A model generated the notes under the pieces. That model was not told where the DNA came from. It made no database searches and saw only the letters and a program-made list of their open reading frames with translations. A DNA stretch of 64,000 bases from Myxocyprinus asiaticus (taxonomy: Eukaryota; Chordata; Actinopteri; Cypriniformes; Catostomidae): contig NC_059379.1 of NCBI RefSeq assembly GCF_019703515.2, positions 26,936,880-27,000,879 of the forward strand. The letters run 5' to 3'. Positions 13,875 to 23,681 of this stretch are shown here, piece after piece. How positions within the stretch are numbered: position 1 is the stretch's first letter; each line of letters opens with the position of its first letter. The position numbers and the translations under genes were made by a program.

Positions 13875-13876
<2 letters not shown>
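12314..13876 (+). mobile_element. Tc1-like transposon, nearly complete
   Basis: Inverted termini CAGTTGTG(T/C)TCAAAAGTTTG at both ends, flanked by TA (12312-12313, 13877-13878). Carries one transposase frame (12680-13663). A (TG)n run begins directly at the right TA. Confidence 0.93.
12680..13663 (+). pseudogene. Tc1 transposase, inactivated
   Basis: One frame of about 327 codons from MGSRKQLSKDL to the final stop, interrupted by a single TGA at 13328-13330 (between HSSA and KLRMGRSW); no frameshift. N-terminal paired-type helix-turn-helix (KISKALKMPVSTVQSL) and GRPRK are present. After ARQYEE the usual block with the first catalytic Asp (WSDE type) is missing, so ETKIKLYG follows directly. 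The second Asp is in FQHDSDPKH. The third acidic residue, normally in NPIENLWG, is replaced in NIIKPLWG. So it cannot be active. Confidence 0.92.
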
Positions 13877-13878
<2 letters not shown>

Positions 13879-13938
<60 letters not shown>

Positions 13939-13945
13939 CATATAT
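13879..13945. repeat. (TG)n microsatellite then TATA repeats
   Basis: About 26 TG units directly after the right TA target site of the Tc1 element, then tatatacatatatata. Confidence 0.95.
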
Positions 13946-14337
13946 ATATTCATTTGTAAAATAAGAAGAAATAGTTAAATTTTAGTTGAACAGTTGAACA
14001 ATAGTCATACATTTCAGTTGTTATTTCTTAGGACTTTTTTTTTTTTTTTTTTTTTGACTCGGGCTTTTATTTTAATGGACCGCTCCAGCCAGGAAGACTC
14101 CAGAAGATTGTTTGTTTGTAGGCTAGTTCACAGTAGTTTAATTCGCTTCTCATTGAACATCTGGTGAAATGCGCATCTGATGCTGTTCTCAATGTATAAC
14201 CGAACCGAACTATTGGGCATCTACATCTGAGAGCAAGTTTGTGTAGAGAGGAAGTTTGTGTAGAGCGGCCACATATTGCGCGCTGTTCTGAGCAGCGCAT
14301 CACAAGCCCATGTGCGTGCTTATGTGTGTGTGTCTAC

Positions 14338-15672
14338 TAGGGATGTGCGCTACATCTAATTTGACTGTCGTTTAAACGGAAGTTTTGTAACCGACTAGTC
14401 GACTAGTCTAAAGAGAAACCAACCTTCAGAAAACAGTAAAAAAAAATATATATAATTTTATGGGACCCATTTAAAATACTTAATCTATTCCAAATCCGAC
14501 GCTAAATTCCACTGAAAAGGGGCATTTATCTGCGACGTGCTCGCCTTGAATTATGATCATTGTACATTAAATATAGAACATGACACGCATTCACTGAATC
14601 AACGTTAGCGAATATTTAACAGACATATTTATTGAAAACAATTGAATGAATAGTGCAGGATCAATGGAACAATCCTAAAAGCCTGTTCTAAACGGAAATC
14701 ACCAAGTAAAAGTTACTTAACATATTAAAACAGTCAGGACATTGTTGAAAATAATTAACAGGTAGACTAAGCCAAATCTATGAGAGAGAAAAAAATGTGC
14801 TGAAAAATTGTGCATATTTCACAACGTCCAGTCGTGCATTAACCACTGATCTAATATGACAGCTGTTCGGTAAAGAACATTAACCAATAACAGTTACGAT
14901 GTAAAAAAAAAACAAGTAGCTATAGGATAGAAAAAATAGGCCTGTGATGTAGCCTACAATAAACCTAATGTATTCTAAACATGACGTGCACACAGAATAA
15001 AAGATAGTTTAACACGTTAAGCAGTCGGCACCTCGTTGAAAATAGCCTTCTTAATCAGCAGATTAAAAAAATGACATACCTAGTCTAAAACAGTTATTTT
15101 CTAGGCTACTTACTCAAAAGCATACATTTTTGATGAGTCAAATTAACACGTCAACATGGTCCGGTGAATGACGGGACTTGACTCACCTGAGGCGTCTATC
15201 CTGCGCTTGAAAAAGCCTGCTCAGCGGGAAAATAACGTACAAGCATGCACAGATGTAAAGAAGACTCAAATGTTAAAACATCCTTAGGGACTTTCAAACA
15301 TTTGGAAAGCCGATTCCTGCTCCGCCGAAGTGATTTCATTACTACTTTGAGTTTTCTTGTCTGGCGAGAGGGCATTTTCCTGCGCACGCCACGAGAGAGA
15401 GGGAAGACGCACGCGCAGCCTGAGGTGAAATTAAACTCTGTACCTGCTCCAGATATCCTCGTTTTAAATAATATTTGCATTATTAATTCTATTTAAAATA
15501 TGTAACATTAATATGACAGTAATTTAAGTGCAGCCTCTGTAAAAATATAAAGCCAAACGTAAATGTGTAAAAATTATTATCAGTTTAATGGGGGAAATAT
15601 TAACCGACTAGTAATTCCAGTGTCGACTAGCAGCATAAGAACCCTTTAGTCGACTAGTCTCGCACATCCCTA
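14338..15672. mobile_element. hAT-type element, 1335 bp, perfect 8-bp target duplication
   Basis: Ends TAGGGATGTGCG / inverted TAGGGATGTGCG. Flanks are both gtgtctac (14330-14337, 15673-15680). Subterminal ccgactagtcgactag palindromes at both ends may be transposase binding sites. Minor open frames show no known domain. Confidence 0.92.
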
Positions 15673-17847
15673 GTGTCTACAGAGTGCTCCACTGATGTAG
15701 CGCTCTGCATGTGCAGACTGTATATTTATTTATTAAACACAGGACTTTTCTAGTCACAAAGCTATTGTAAAGTATGTCTTAAAGAGTCTTTGAATACAAT
15801 GCACAAGTTATATGCACTACTTCAATGGCACTATAAATGCTCATTTATGTCATTCTTTGAGCTTGACTGTCACGACCATAACTAACATGTGGTATTGGAT
15901 TTGGATTGGGCTCGTCGAACCAATTCCCGATCTGGGTAAAAACGTTAATATCTGAGCAGATACTGATCCAGGTATCAGATTGGTGCATACCTACTTGAAA
16001 GTTCAGCACCCTATTGACTGTAAAGGGATAGTTCACCCAAAAAGGAAAATTCTCTGATCATTTACACACCCTCATGCCATCCCAGATGTTTGACTTGCTT
16101 TCTTTTGCTGAACTCACAGAATTTTTGAAGAATATCTCAACTCTGTAGGTTCATACAGTGCAAGTGAATGATGACCAACATTTTGAAGTTTTAATTAGCA
16201 CATAAAGACAGCATAAAATAATCCATACTACTCAAGTGGTTTAATTCATGTCTTCTGACGCGATATGAGGTGTGGGTGAGAAATCAATATTTAAGTCCTT
16301 TTTTACTATAAATTCTTCTCCCTGCCTGTTAGGTGGCGATGTGCACCAAGATGCGAAACGGCAAAAACAAAAGAATGTGAAAGTGAAAGCGGAGATTTAT
16401 AGAAAAGAAATATTAAATATTGATCTGTTTCTTACCCACACCACATAATTTCAAGGGCTGTCATGATTACTCGATTTAATTTTATTACCGTACTCAAAAA
16501 ATTCCTTTATTACAAAATTGCCGAATCGACAAATTGAAAATAAGTGACGCAGTCCACGTACAAGAGTGCGAACACATAATGATAAGAGGTGTCCGCTGTG
16601 TGAGAGCACTTCACTTTAGATTTGAAAAACAATGCAGGACCTAAAAGAAACATAACATTACTTCAGCAATGCAACAGCACTTGAAAAGATGATATCCAGT
16701 TTTCACAGACCCACTGAACTAATGAATACACTGAAAATAATTATCATTTGAATGTAAATGTGATATTTCTTCTCATGTAAATTAGATTTCATGATGATTG
16801 TTAAAAACAAAAAAAAATATATTGTAATGCCCCACTTCCGATAAATATTTTAGTTTATGGCCATTATCACAGGTAAAACTCAATGTGGGAAACCAGAGAA
16901 CTTTATTTACTGAATAAAACCGCAGGTCTGTATGCTGTCAGTCAAAGCTCAACGTGAGTCTGCTGTTAAAGCCACAGCTGCTCGTCTCGCACCCCACAGA
17001 TGCAATATAAAACTTTGGCTTACCTGAGGTAACTAGTGTCCACATGTGAAATTATTAACAGTGTTTACTCAATAAGGAACTTAATGTCCAGATGCTTAAG
17101 GGCATTTTACATGGTGCGTGGCAAGTGACAATCTTTTGTGATCTGCAATATGTAGCACAAGCGCAATAATGCCCGCAACTGCTGCAGCTCAATGCAAGAG
17201 TGAAACAATCTCATGTGATTAGTTATAAAAAATAAAATAAATCAAATGGCTTTTATATCTCTATAAAATAGTTAACCATGTATAAAAAACATCCTCAATA
17301 AACAATATTGGTGGGCAGACATTGTTTCTGAAAATATCAAATTTTATTTCCATGGCCTGTTTTCCCATATTTGAGTTCTAAACTAAATTGGGTAGATCAT
17401 TTTGAACCAGTTAAAGAAAAAAGTAGATATTGCATCAGTGTTTTCCACAGGATTTTGTGAGACTGTGGTGGGTGGACCTCAGACCCCCTAGGGGGGTCCG
17501 GGGGCATGCTCTCCAGAAGAAAATTTTGTACAAGATAAATGCATCAATCTGGTGCTCTTTGAGAGCAAAATTAAGAGGCTAGATCTATGAAGAACTTTGT
17601 GCTCTTGTAAACATTTTTGTGCTCTAGTAGTAATTTAATCATAAACATATTGCTTGTATAGATATGAATGGTGATGACATGGCAAAAAAAGTCACACCCA
17701 CAAAGCATAAACGAGACAGAGTTTAATGCCGTTCACAAATGATCAAAACACAAAATCGACTAGAGCATACATTTGAACCAGGGCTCGACATTAAGCATTG
17801 TCATGTGCTTGTCCTCCGGACAATTAAATTGGTCATTCACTTGTCCG

Positions 17848-18028
17848 AGGCAATGCGCTCAACAAGCCAAGTGATGAGATGCGTGGGTTGATGGTCTCAG
17901 ACGCGGAGGCAACTGGGATTCGTCCTCTGCCACCCGGACTGAGGCGAATCACTACGCGACCACGAGGACTTAAAAAAAAGCACATTGGAAATTGGCCATT
18001 CCAAATTGGGAGAAAAAGGGAAAAATCC
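17848..18028 (+). repeat. 5'-truncated tRNA-derived SINE
   Basis: Matches the last ~180 bp of the full-length SINE at 44221-44660: gatgagatgcgtggg, gtctcagacgcggaggcaac, tcgtcctctgccacccgg, attccaaattgggag. The head with A/B boxes is missing. It interrupts a cttgtcc-rich repeat also seen at 34250. Confidence 0.8.
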
Positions 18029-18618
18029 CGCGACTTAAAAAATCGGTAAAAGTTGGTAGTGAAATTTGACGATTCTCAATAATAGCTTTAATACCACAAC
18101 AAATAATAACACTAACTAATATGGTAATTATGGAAGAATGGTTTCAAGTTCTTAAGTTATTATTCTAGACTAAATAATCATTAATAAAATGACAATAAAA
18201 AAACAGCAATGAATAGAAATAGATGAAAAATAATAGAACAAAAAATACTATTCAAGTAAACATTCAGAATGAAATGCAACATAATTACAACTGGTCATCA
18301 CTGTATGATTATAATACATTAATACTTTTTAAAGCTACTAAAACTAAAGTTATTCAGTCAAGAGCAGTGATTGTTTTCTCATTTTCTTGTTATGTTTGTT
18401 TGATTATTATAATGACACACTAGACACAGCAGGTCTGTTACATTTACATTTATACTTACAAGTCCAAGTTTTGGTGGAATTTTGAAATGTATTTGACTGT
18501 TCAGGTGCGCATTAGTGTGAGCATTTTCGAAACGCGCATGTTCAACACTCACACATACGCAGCCTGTCAATCAAACAGGGCACAGCTGTTACTAGATCGC
18601 TGGCTAGGGGCTGACTAA

Positions 18619-19778
18619 TGGCACTTTTCCACTGCACGTTACGGTTCGACTCGACTCTGCTCGCTTTACTTTTCTGAGCTTGCTTTTCCACTGCAGTGTA
18701 GTGCCGCCTCAACGTGGGTGGGATTATAGGCTGATCGCATAGTTGCTACTGCTGTGACATCATCTTAAACGCAACACAAACATTACTGACCATAAACAAT
18801 AACACGGCCGCTAGCTGTTAGCTACTTGCTCATTGTGCTGCATAAAGCAGTTGTTGCATGGTGATTTTGCCTGGTTGTTTTAGAAGCAAGCTTTCCAGTA
18901 GCTGGTCAACTAAATAAAGTGACTCTTTCAAGCAGAATATAGAGTTAACGTAACAAAACGTACCATCCTCCATCGTGGACTCCAACAACGCCGAGTCCAG
19001 GGCACTCTCCCTCCCATTATCCTATTGCCATAGATAGCGTCCATTTGGTCGAACCACTTCCACTTTCTTCTGTTTGAACCACTCTGGCTGTTGTGGTCCT
19101 TGATGGCTCTGTAGTCACTTAAGTTTTTTTTTTTTTTACTTTTGCCTACACTGTTGATAGGTCCGGTGGTAGCCGTGTGCGGCCAACAGCTGAGACACTT
19201 CCTGAAAGACACTTTCGTTTCGCATCGTTTCGTTCGTCGCTAACGAGAGAAATGTCTGCACCTCGTTTATTGACCACAGTGTGGTTTTGCGCACAGCCAT
19301 TTCTTATTACAATTCGAAAGTTGTGTGAACAAATGATATTGTTGTTGCTGTTGCTAACTTTAAAACTAGCAGGTTGATGTCCCATGTCGCAAATCCAGTG
19401 ACGCTGGTAGTGATGATTCTCTCCGACCAATCAGTGATCTGCAAGGTTTTGACGTCACATTTAGTATCGGCTCGGCTTGCTTGGAACTAGGGATGTGCGC
19501 TACGACTAATTTGACTATCGTTTAAACGGAAATGTTGTAACCGACTAGTCAGAAACCAACCTTCAGAAAACATTAAAAAAAAGTGTGTTTATGCGACCCA
19601 TTTAAAATACTTAATCTATTCCAAATCCGATGCTAAATTCCACTGAAACTAGTCGACTAGTCTCGCACATCCCTACTTGGAACCTCGACCGAGGTGGTAC
19701 TAAAAAAGTACCAGGTACCCCCAAAAAGTGAGCAGAGTCTAGTTGAGTAGAGCTGTACCGTGCAGTAGAAAAGCCCCA
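18619..19778 (-). mobile_element. PIF/Harbinger-like element with TAA target duplication and Myb-like fossil
   Basis: Ends TGGCACTTTTCCACTGCACG and inverted TGGGGCTTTTCTACTGCACG, flanked by TAA (18616-18618, 19779-19781). On the minus strand (about 19135-18955) the frame reads RRKWKWFDQMDAIYGNR, the typical end of the Myb/trihelix-like protein encoded by Harbinger transposons. The reading frame is short, so it is a remnant. Interrupted by a 188-bp hAT at 19488. Confidence 0.72.
19488..19675. mobile_element. 188-bp deleted derivative of the hAT at 14338
   Basis: Same ends (TAGGGATGTGCGCTAC ... CGCACATCCCTA), perfect 8-bp duplication cttggaac (19480-19487, 19676-19683). Corresponds to the first ~165 bp and last ~27 bp of the 1335-bp copy, joined after tccactgaaa. 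Confidence 0.92.
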
Positions 19779-20681
19779 TAAGTGGGAGTGAGAGATGCTT
19801 TGCCGAAGCAGTGGCTCAAAACACAACGTTAGAGATCTTTTATGTTATTATGGGAAGTGTAAAAATATTTTCGGTTCATAATGAAACTGGTGGGCCGCCA
19901 CAGTCTGGATAATTAATGGGAAACACTGTTGTATTTAAAAAAACAGTTGGGCACACCTGGAGGAGCCAATCTCTGTCAGCTTGAATTATATATAAAATAA
20001 AATAAAATATAATAATAGATCTGCTTTGGTAATTAGTCTGTTTGCTTTAGATATTGTTTGCACAATTTTTTTGTTGTTGTTATTCAATCATAAAATACAG
20101 CAAACCTTAGGCTAATGAATGCATTTTAGCCAAACATGACTTCACATGGACAACTTTATGCAATCTGAGTTAAATTATTTTTCAGATTACTCGATTAATC
20201 ATCAGAATAATCATTAGATTACTCGATTACCAAAATAATCGATAGTGACAGACTTCTGAAGACATGGATTTAACCACTGGAGCCTTATGAATTACTTTTA
20301 TGCTGCCTTTGTGCTTTTTTGGGGCTTCAAAATTTTGGTACCCATTCACTTGCATTGTGAAGACCTATGGAACTAAGATATTCTTCTAAAAATCTTTGTT
20401 TGTGTTTAGTAGAATAAAGAAAGTCATACACATCTTGGATGGAATGAGGGTGAGTATGATGAGAGAATTTTAATTGTTTGGGTGAACTATCCCTTTAAGT
20501 GTGCGGACTATGTTCAGCCTGGTAGATTTAGTCAACGAATGAAGGAACTTCCTATATGTGCTGTCTCATGGTTTGTTTGTGAAGGGCACCACCAGTGTGG
20601 TAGCACATTTGTTGTTGTGTTTCTTGGGTGCCTGGCAACACAGTCATGGCTCATCAGCATGTACAGTAAAGGGATGAGGAC

Positions 20682-21981
20682 AAGGGCTGGACGATAGAGC
20701 TTAAAGAATATTTGTCATTATTTTTCAGTCTTTTGATGATGTTCAGTATTTATCTCTATTTATATATAGATTTGCTCTGAAATGGCAATAAAAAAAAATC
20801 AATAATAAAAAAAACCTAAGAAGAAAAAGACAGAAAATGATTTATAAATCATTTTTCCTTCATTATAAATGAACACAAGAGTGACACTTATTCCAAGTGC
20901 TTCCATATACATTTTTGAGTGATGAAGCAAACAAATAAATGAATCTGAACTTTGAATGGATCCATTGAAACAAACGGTTTGAAATGATTCATGGAAATGA
21001 ATCAGCTTCACAACTTTAATAAATTTTTTGATTTTTATGACTTTTAGTCCATGTCTGTTACAGCTGAAGTTTAAAGCAGAGGCACTATTGAAACATCTCT
21101 GTCTTAACAGGCTCACACTGTGTATGTGAGAAACAGCAAGAGAATCAAAAATTACTTAGTGTCTGATGGCATGTTCTTTATGAATCTTGAAGCTAATGTG
21201 TGTATTTTCTGCACCACTACCACCACCAAACGGACTTACAAAATGAAGTGAATTCACACAGCTTCTTGAACACTCACCCAATTTGTCATTGATACAGATA
21301 TTTTTGGCCCAAACTCGCGCTGTTGTTTGAGTCTACAGGCGCTTTTATACAATGCGACCGCATAGTTCTCGTTGCAGAACCATGTCGTTTTGTACCAATC
21401 CGGGGTCATCAACATGATTACAGTTTCATTTTTAACTGTGGTGCTGCAAAAACACTATTAGAACAGACAGATTGGGCAAGTGAACAATCATGAGTCGCCA
21501 CGACTCCAAAGGTGTTCCACCAGAACAGTTTTCCTGTCCTGAGTACGGATAGCTAACAGTACTAAGAAATCTGGCCCAGAAGTGGGAAATCATTCTGTAC
21601 TGTACCATGCTCAAGTGGAAACTGCTGGAACAGTTACTCACCATGTTTAGAACTGTTCAGCCCAGTGGTTGGGCTGGATAGGCTGCTCAAGCAAACAGAG
21701 CAATTTTTATAGTTCCACAGAGACACAGTGTTTACAGTTTTCATAGAAAGCAAACTACAAATGACTTATAGCTGTCTCTGCATACCCTGTTAAGCAGGGA
21801 TGGAAGTTTTTTTTAACATCTAAAAAGTGCACACTTAAGCTTTAATGACCAAAAAAGAAAAAGAAAAAGAAAAAAAAAAACTGCATTGAAATCATCACAA
21901 TATTCATAGTGTAGCTTATTTTATATCAGCAGCAAAGTGATAGCAAGTATATATTGTGAATATTCAATATATCGCCCAGCC
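20682..21981. mobile_element. hAT-like element with GGGCTGG(A/G)CGAT ends
   Basis: Left AAGGGCTGGACGATA, right inverted GGCTGGGCGATATA. Flanks atgaggac / ataaggag (6/8). No transposase recognised in 1.3 kb; the open frames are short. Confidence 0.55.
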
Positions 21982-22064
21982 ATAAGGAGGACAACCTTGC
22001 AGGGTAGAAGTGTGCATGGTGATGTGAAGTCAGGTGTTCTGTCAATCACTGATTCAGTGACATA

Positions 22065-23078
22065 CAGCTCTGAAAAAATGAACAGTTTCTCTGGATTTAC
22101 TATTTATAGGTATGTGTTTGAGTAAAATGAACATTTGTGTTTTATTCTATAAAGTACTGACAGCATTTCTCCCAAATTCCAAATAAAAATATTGTAATTT
22201 AGAGCATTTATGTGCAGAAAATTACAACTGGTCAAAATAACAAAAAAGATGCAGTGTTTTCAGACCTCGGATAATGCAAAGAAAAGAAGTTCATATTCAT
22301 TTTTAACAACACAATGCTAATGTTTTAATTGGTGAAGCACCCCCAGATCATCACCGATCCTCTAATGGTTAGACGGAGACCTGGAGAGACCTTCAAGCCA
22401 CAGTGTCTCGCACCTACTGTGAAATTTGGTGGAGGATCGGGCAGATTCGTCTTTGTGAAGGACACATGAATCAAGCCACGTACAAGGTTATCCTGGAGGA
22501 AAACTTGCTTCCTTCTGCTCTGACAATGTTCCCCAACTGTGAGGATTGGTTTTTCCAGCAGGACAATGCTCCATGCCACACAGCCAGGTCAATCAAGGTG
22601 TGTATGGAGGACCACCGGATCAAGACCCTGTCATGGCCAGCCCAATTTCCAGACCTGAACCCCATTGAAAACCTCTGGAATGTGATCAAGAGGAAGATGG
22701 ATGGCCACAAGCCATCAAAGCTGAGCTGCTTGAATTTTTGTGCCAGTAGTGGCATAAAGTCACCCAACAGCAATGTGAAAGACTGATGGAGAGCATGCCA
22801 TGATGCATGAAAGCTGTGTTTGAAAATAAGGTTATTCCACCAAATATTGATTTCTGAACTCTTCCCAAGTTAAAACATTAGTATTGTGTTGTTTAAAAGT
22901 GAATATGAACTTTTCTCTTTGCGTTATTCGAGGTCTGAAAACACTGCAGTTTTTTTGTTATTTTGACCAGTTGTCATTTTCTGCAAATAAATGATCTAAA
23001 CGACAGTATTTTTATTTGGAATTTGGGAGAAATTTTGTCAGTACTTTATAGAATAAAACAAAAATGTTCATTTTACTG
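22065..23078 (+). mobile_element. Tc1-like element with long inverted repeats, right tip missing
   Basis: Left tip CAGCTCTGAAAAAATG after TA. About 200-bp inverted repeats (22130-22330 against 22868-23078) share cataaatgctctaaa-like, gaccagttgtcattttc and tcgaggtctgaaaac. The right copy lacks the last ~65 bp, so there is no terminal match or flanking TA. Confidence 0.85.
22365..22785 (+). pseudogene. Tc1 transposase C-terminal fragment, rearranged
   Basis: Reads (with frame breaks) GETFKPQCL... then GQIRLCEGHMNQATYKVILEE, FFQQDNAPCHTARS (second catalytic Asp) and FPDLNPIENLWNVIK (third acidic residue intact). The DNA-binding half and first catalytic Asp are absent; the VMIWGCF block is deleted here and found inverted at 22333-22360. 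Confidence 0.88.
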
Positions 23079-23529
23079 ATAATATGTTCATTGACATACA
23101 TATTTGTCTAGGCTTGATGATGCTGGCTTCAGGGGGCCAGCTCGTCAAAAGACAAGATGTGGTAAACTTAGATTCCATAGTGAGCTACTTCAGTGACGAT
23201 CACAATTAATCAGAAAACTATTAATTTTATCCATCCCTATTGAATATTTACAATACATTTGTGAAGGTTTTGCTGCCGATATATTGTTAAGCAATGTTGT
23301 CACGATTTTAATGCTCTTGTTATTAACTTTCTTGTAGACTTTGTAATAAGGCTAGTATCACAATCCTTCATTGTCTCGCAATTTATGAGATTGAGAATGT
23401 ATAAGAGATACTCAAAAATTTGAAATCTGTGATCATTTAGTCACCCTCATGTTGTTCCAAAAAAATCTTGACTCTTTAAACAGATTTCTGGATTTGTCAA
23501 AATAATTTTTCTCTTCTGATCTCTCACAG

Positions 23530-23681
23530 CCAAGCACACTTCCACAAGGAACTGTCAACATGAACCTCTGCACAGATGTGATAGATGCTGAGCCGAGGAC
23601 AGGACAGAAGAATGCGCTCTGCATCATCACCCCTGAGCAGGAGTACTACATCCGAGGAGACTGCAAAGAGATCATCAATGG
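23530..23681 (+). CDS. mprip: mprip exon: middle part of first PH domain
   Basis: The acceptor is ...ctctcacag and the exon opens in phase 0 with [12 protein letters not shown], a sequence diagnostic of M-RIP. It continues through the PH1 beta strands ([20 protein letters not shown]) to KEIING. It ends two bases into a glycine codon before gtgtgtga. The ATG at 23560 is internal, not a start, because the 10 preceding in-frame codons match the family. The earlier exon with the start of PH1 is not visible upstream. Confidence 0.93.

Larger units (their letters stand above)
8731..15993. mobile_element. hAT-like inverted-terminal pair enclosing a 7.3-kb nested array
   Basis: Left end TAGGGATGCACCAAT, right end inverted TAGGTATGCACCAAT (14/15). 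Flanks cttggaag (8723-8730) and cttgaaag (15994-16001) agree at 7/8, the 8-bp duplication length of hAT elements. Inside are a piggyBac-like fossil, a hAT at 10975, a Tc1 at 12314 and a hAT at 14338. No hAT transposase was recognised. Confidence 0.65.
17436..19928. mobile_element. hAT-like element with CAGTGTTT ends
   Basis: Left CAGTGTTTTCCACAGGA followed by gactgtggtggg; right inverted CAGTGTTTCCCATTAAT followed by gactgtggcggc. Target duplication not recognisable. It contains a SINE tail and the Harbinger-like element. Confidence 0.6.
16453..20252. mobile_element. hAT-like inverted-end insertion inside the MITE
   Basis: Left GGGCTGTCATGATTACTCG, right inverted GTCTGTCACTATCGATT, matching termini with TCGATTA-rich subterminal repeats (cgattaatc, ctcgattacc). 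The target duplication is not clear. It contains further nested elements; no transposase recognised. Confidence 0.55.
16022..20496. mobile_element. AAAGGGATAGTTCACCC MITE split by a 3.8-kb insertion
   Basis: Left arm 16022-16452 (aaagggatagttcaccc, ctcatgccatcccagatg) and right arm 20253-20496 (cttctgaagacatgg ... gggtgaactatcccttt) are two halves of one palindromic-ended element. Between them lies other transposon DNA. Confidence 0.8.
1..23529 (+). other. region upstream of first visible mprip exon; intron and/or upstream sequence
   Basis: No exon encoding the mprip N-terminus (start of PH1, e.g. the WQRRFF-type strand) was recognised on the + strand, and no other host gene on either strand. 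Since the exon at 23530 begins inside PH1, most of this stretch is probably one large intron. The transposons in it are listed separately. I see nothing besides AT-rich unique-looking sequence in about 300-767, 2490-4190, 6160-7300 and 23090-23520. Confidence 0.6.

Noticed and set aside
13750..13953. His-Thr repeat frame
   Set aside because: Translation of the (TG)n microsatellite.
16445..20260. 8-bp target duplication for the hAT-like layer
   Set aside because: Flanks taatttca and cttctgaa do not match, so only the inverted ends are claimed.
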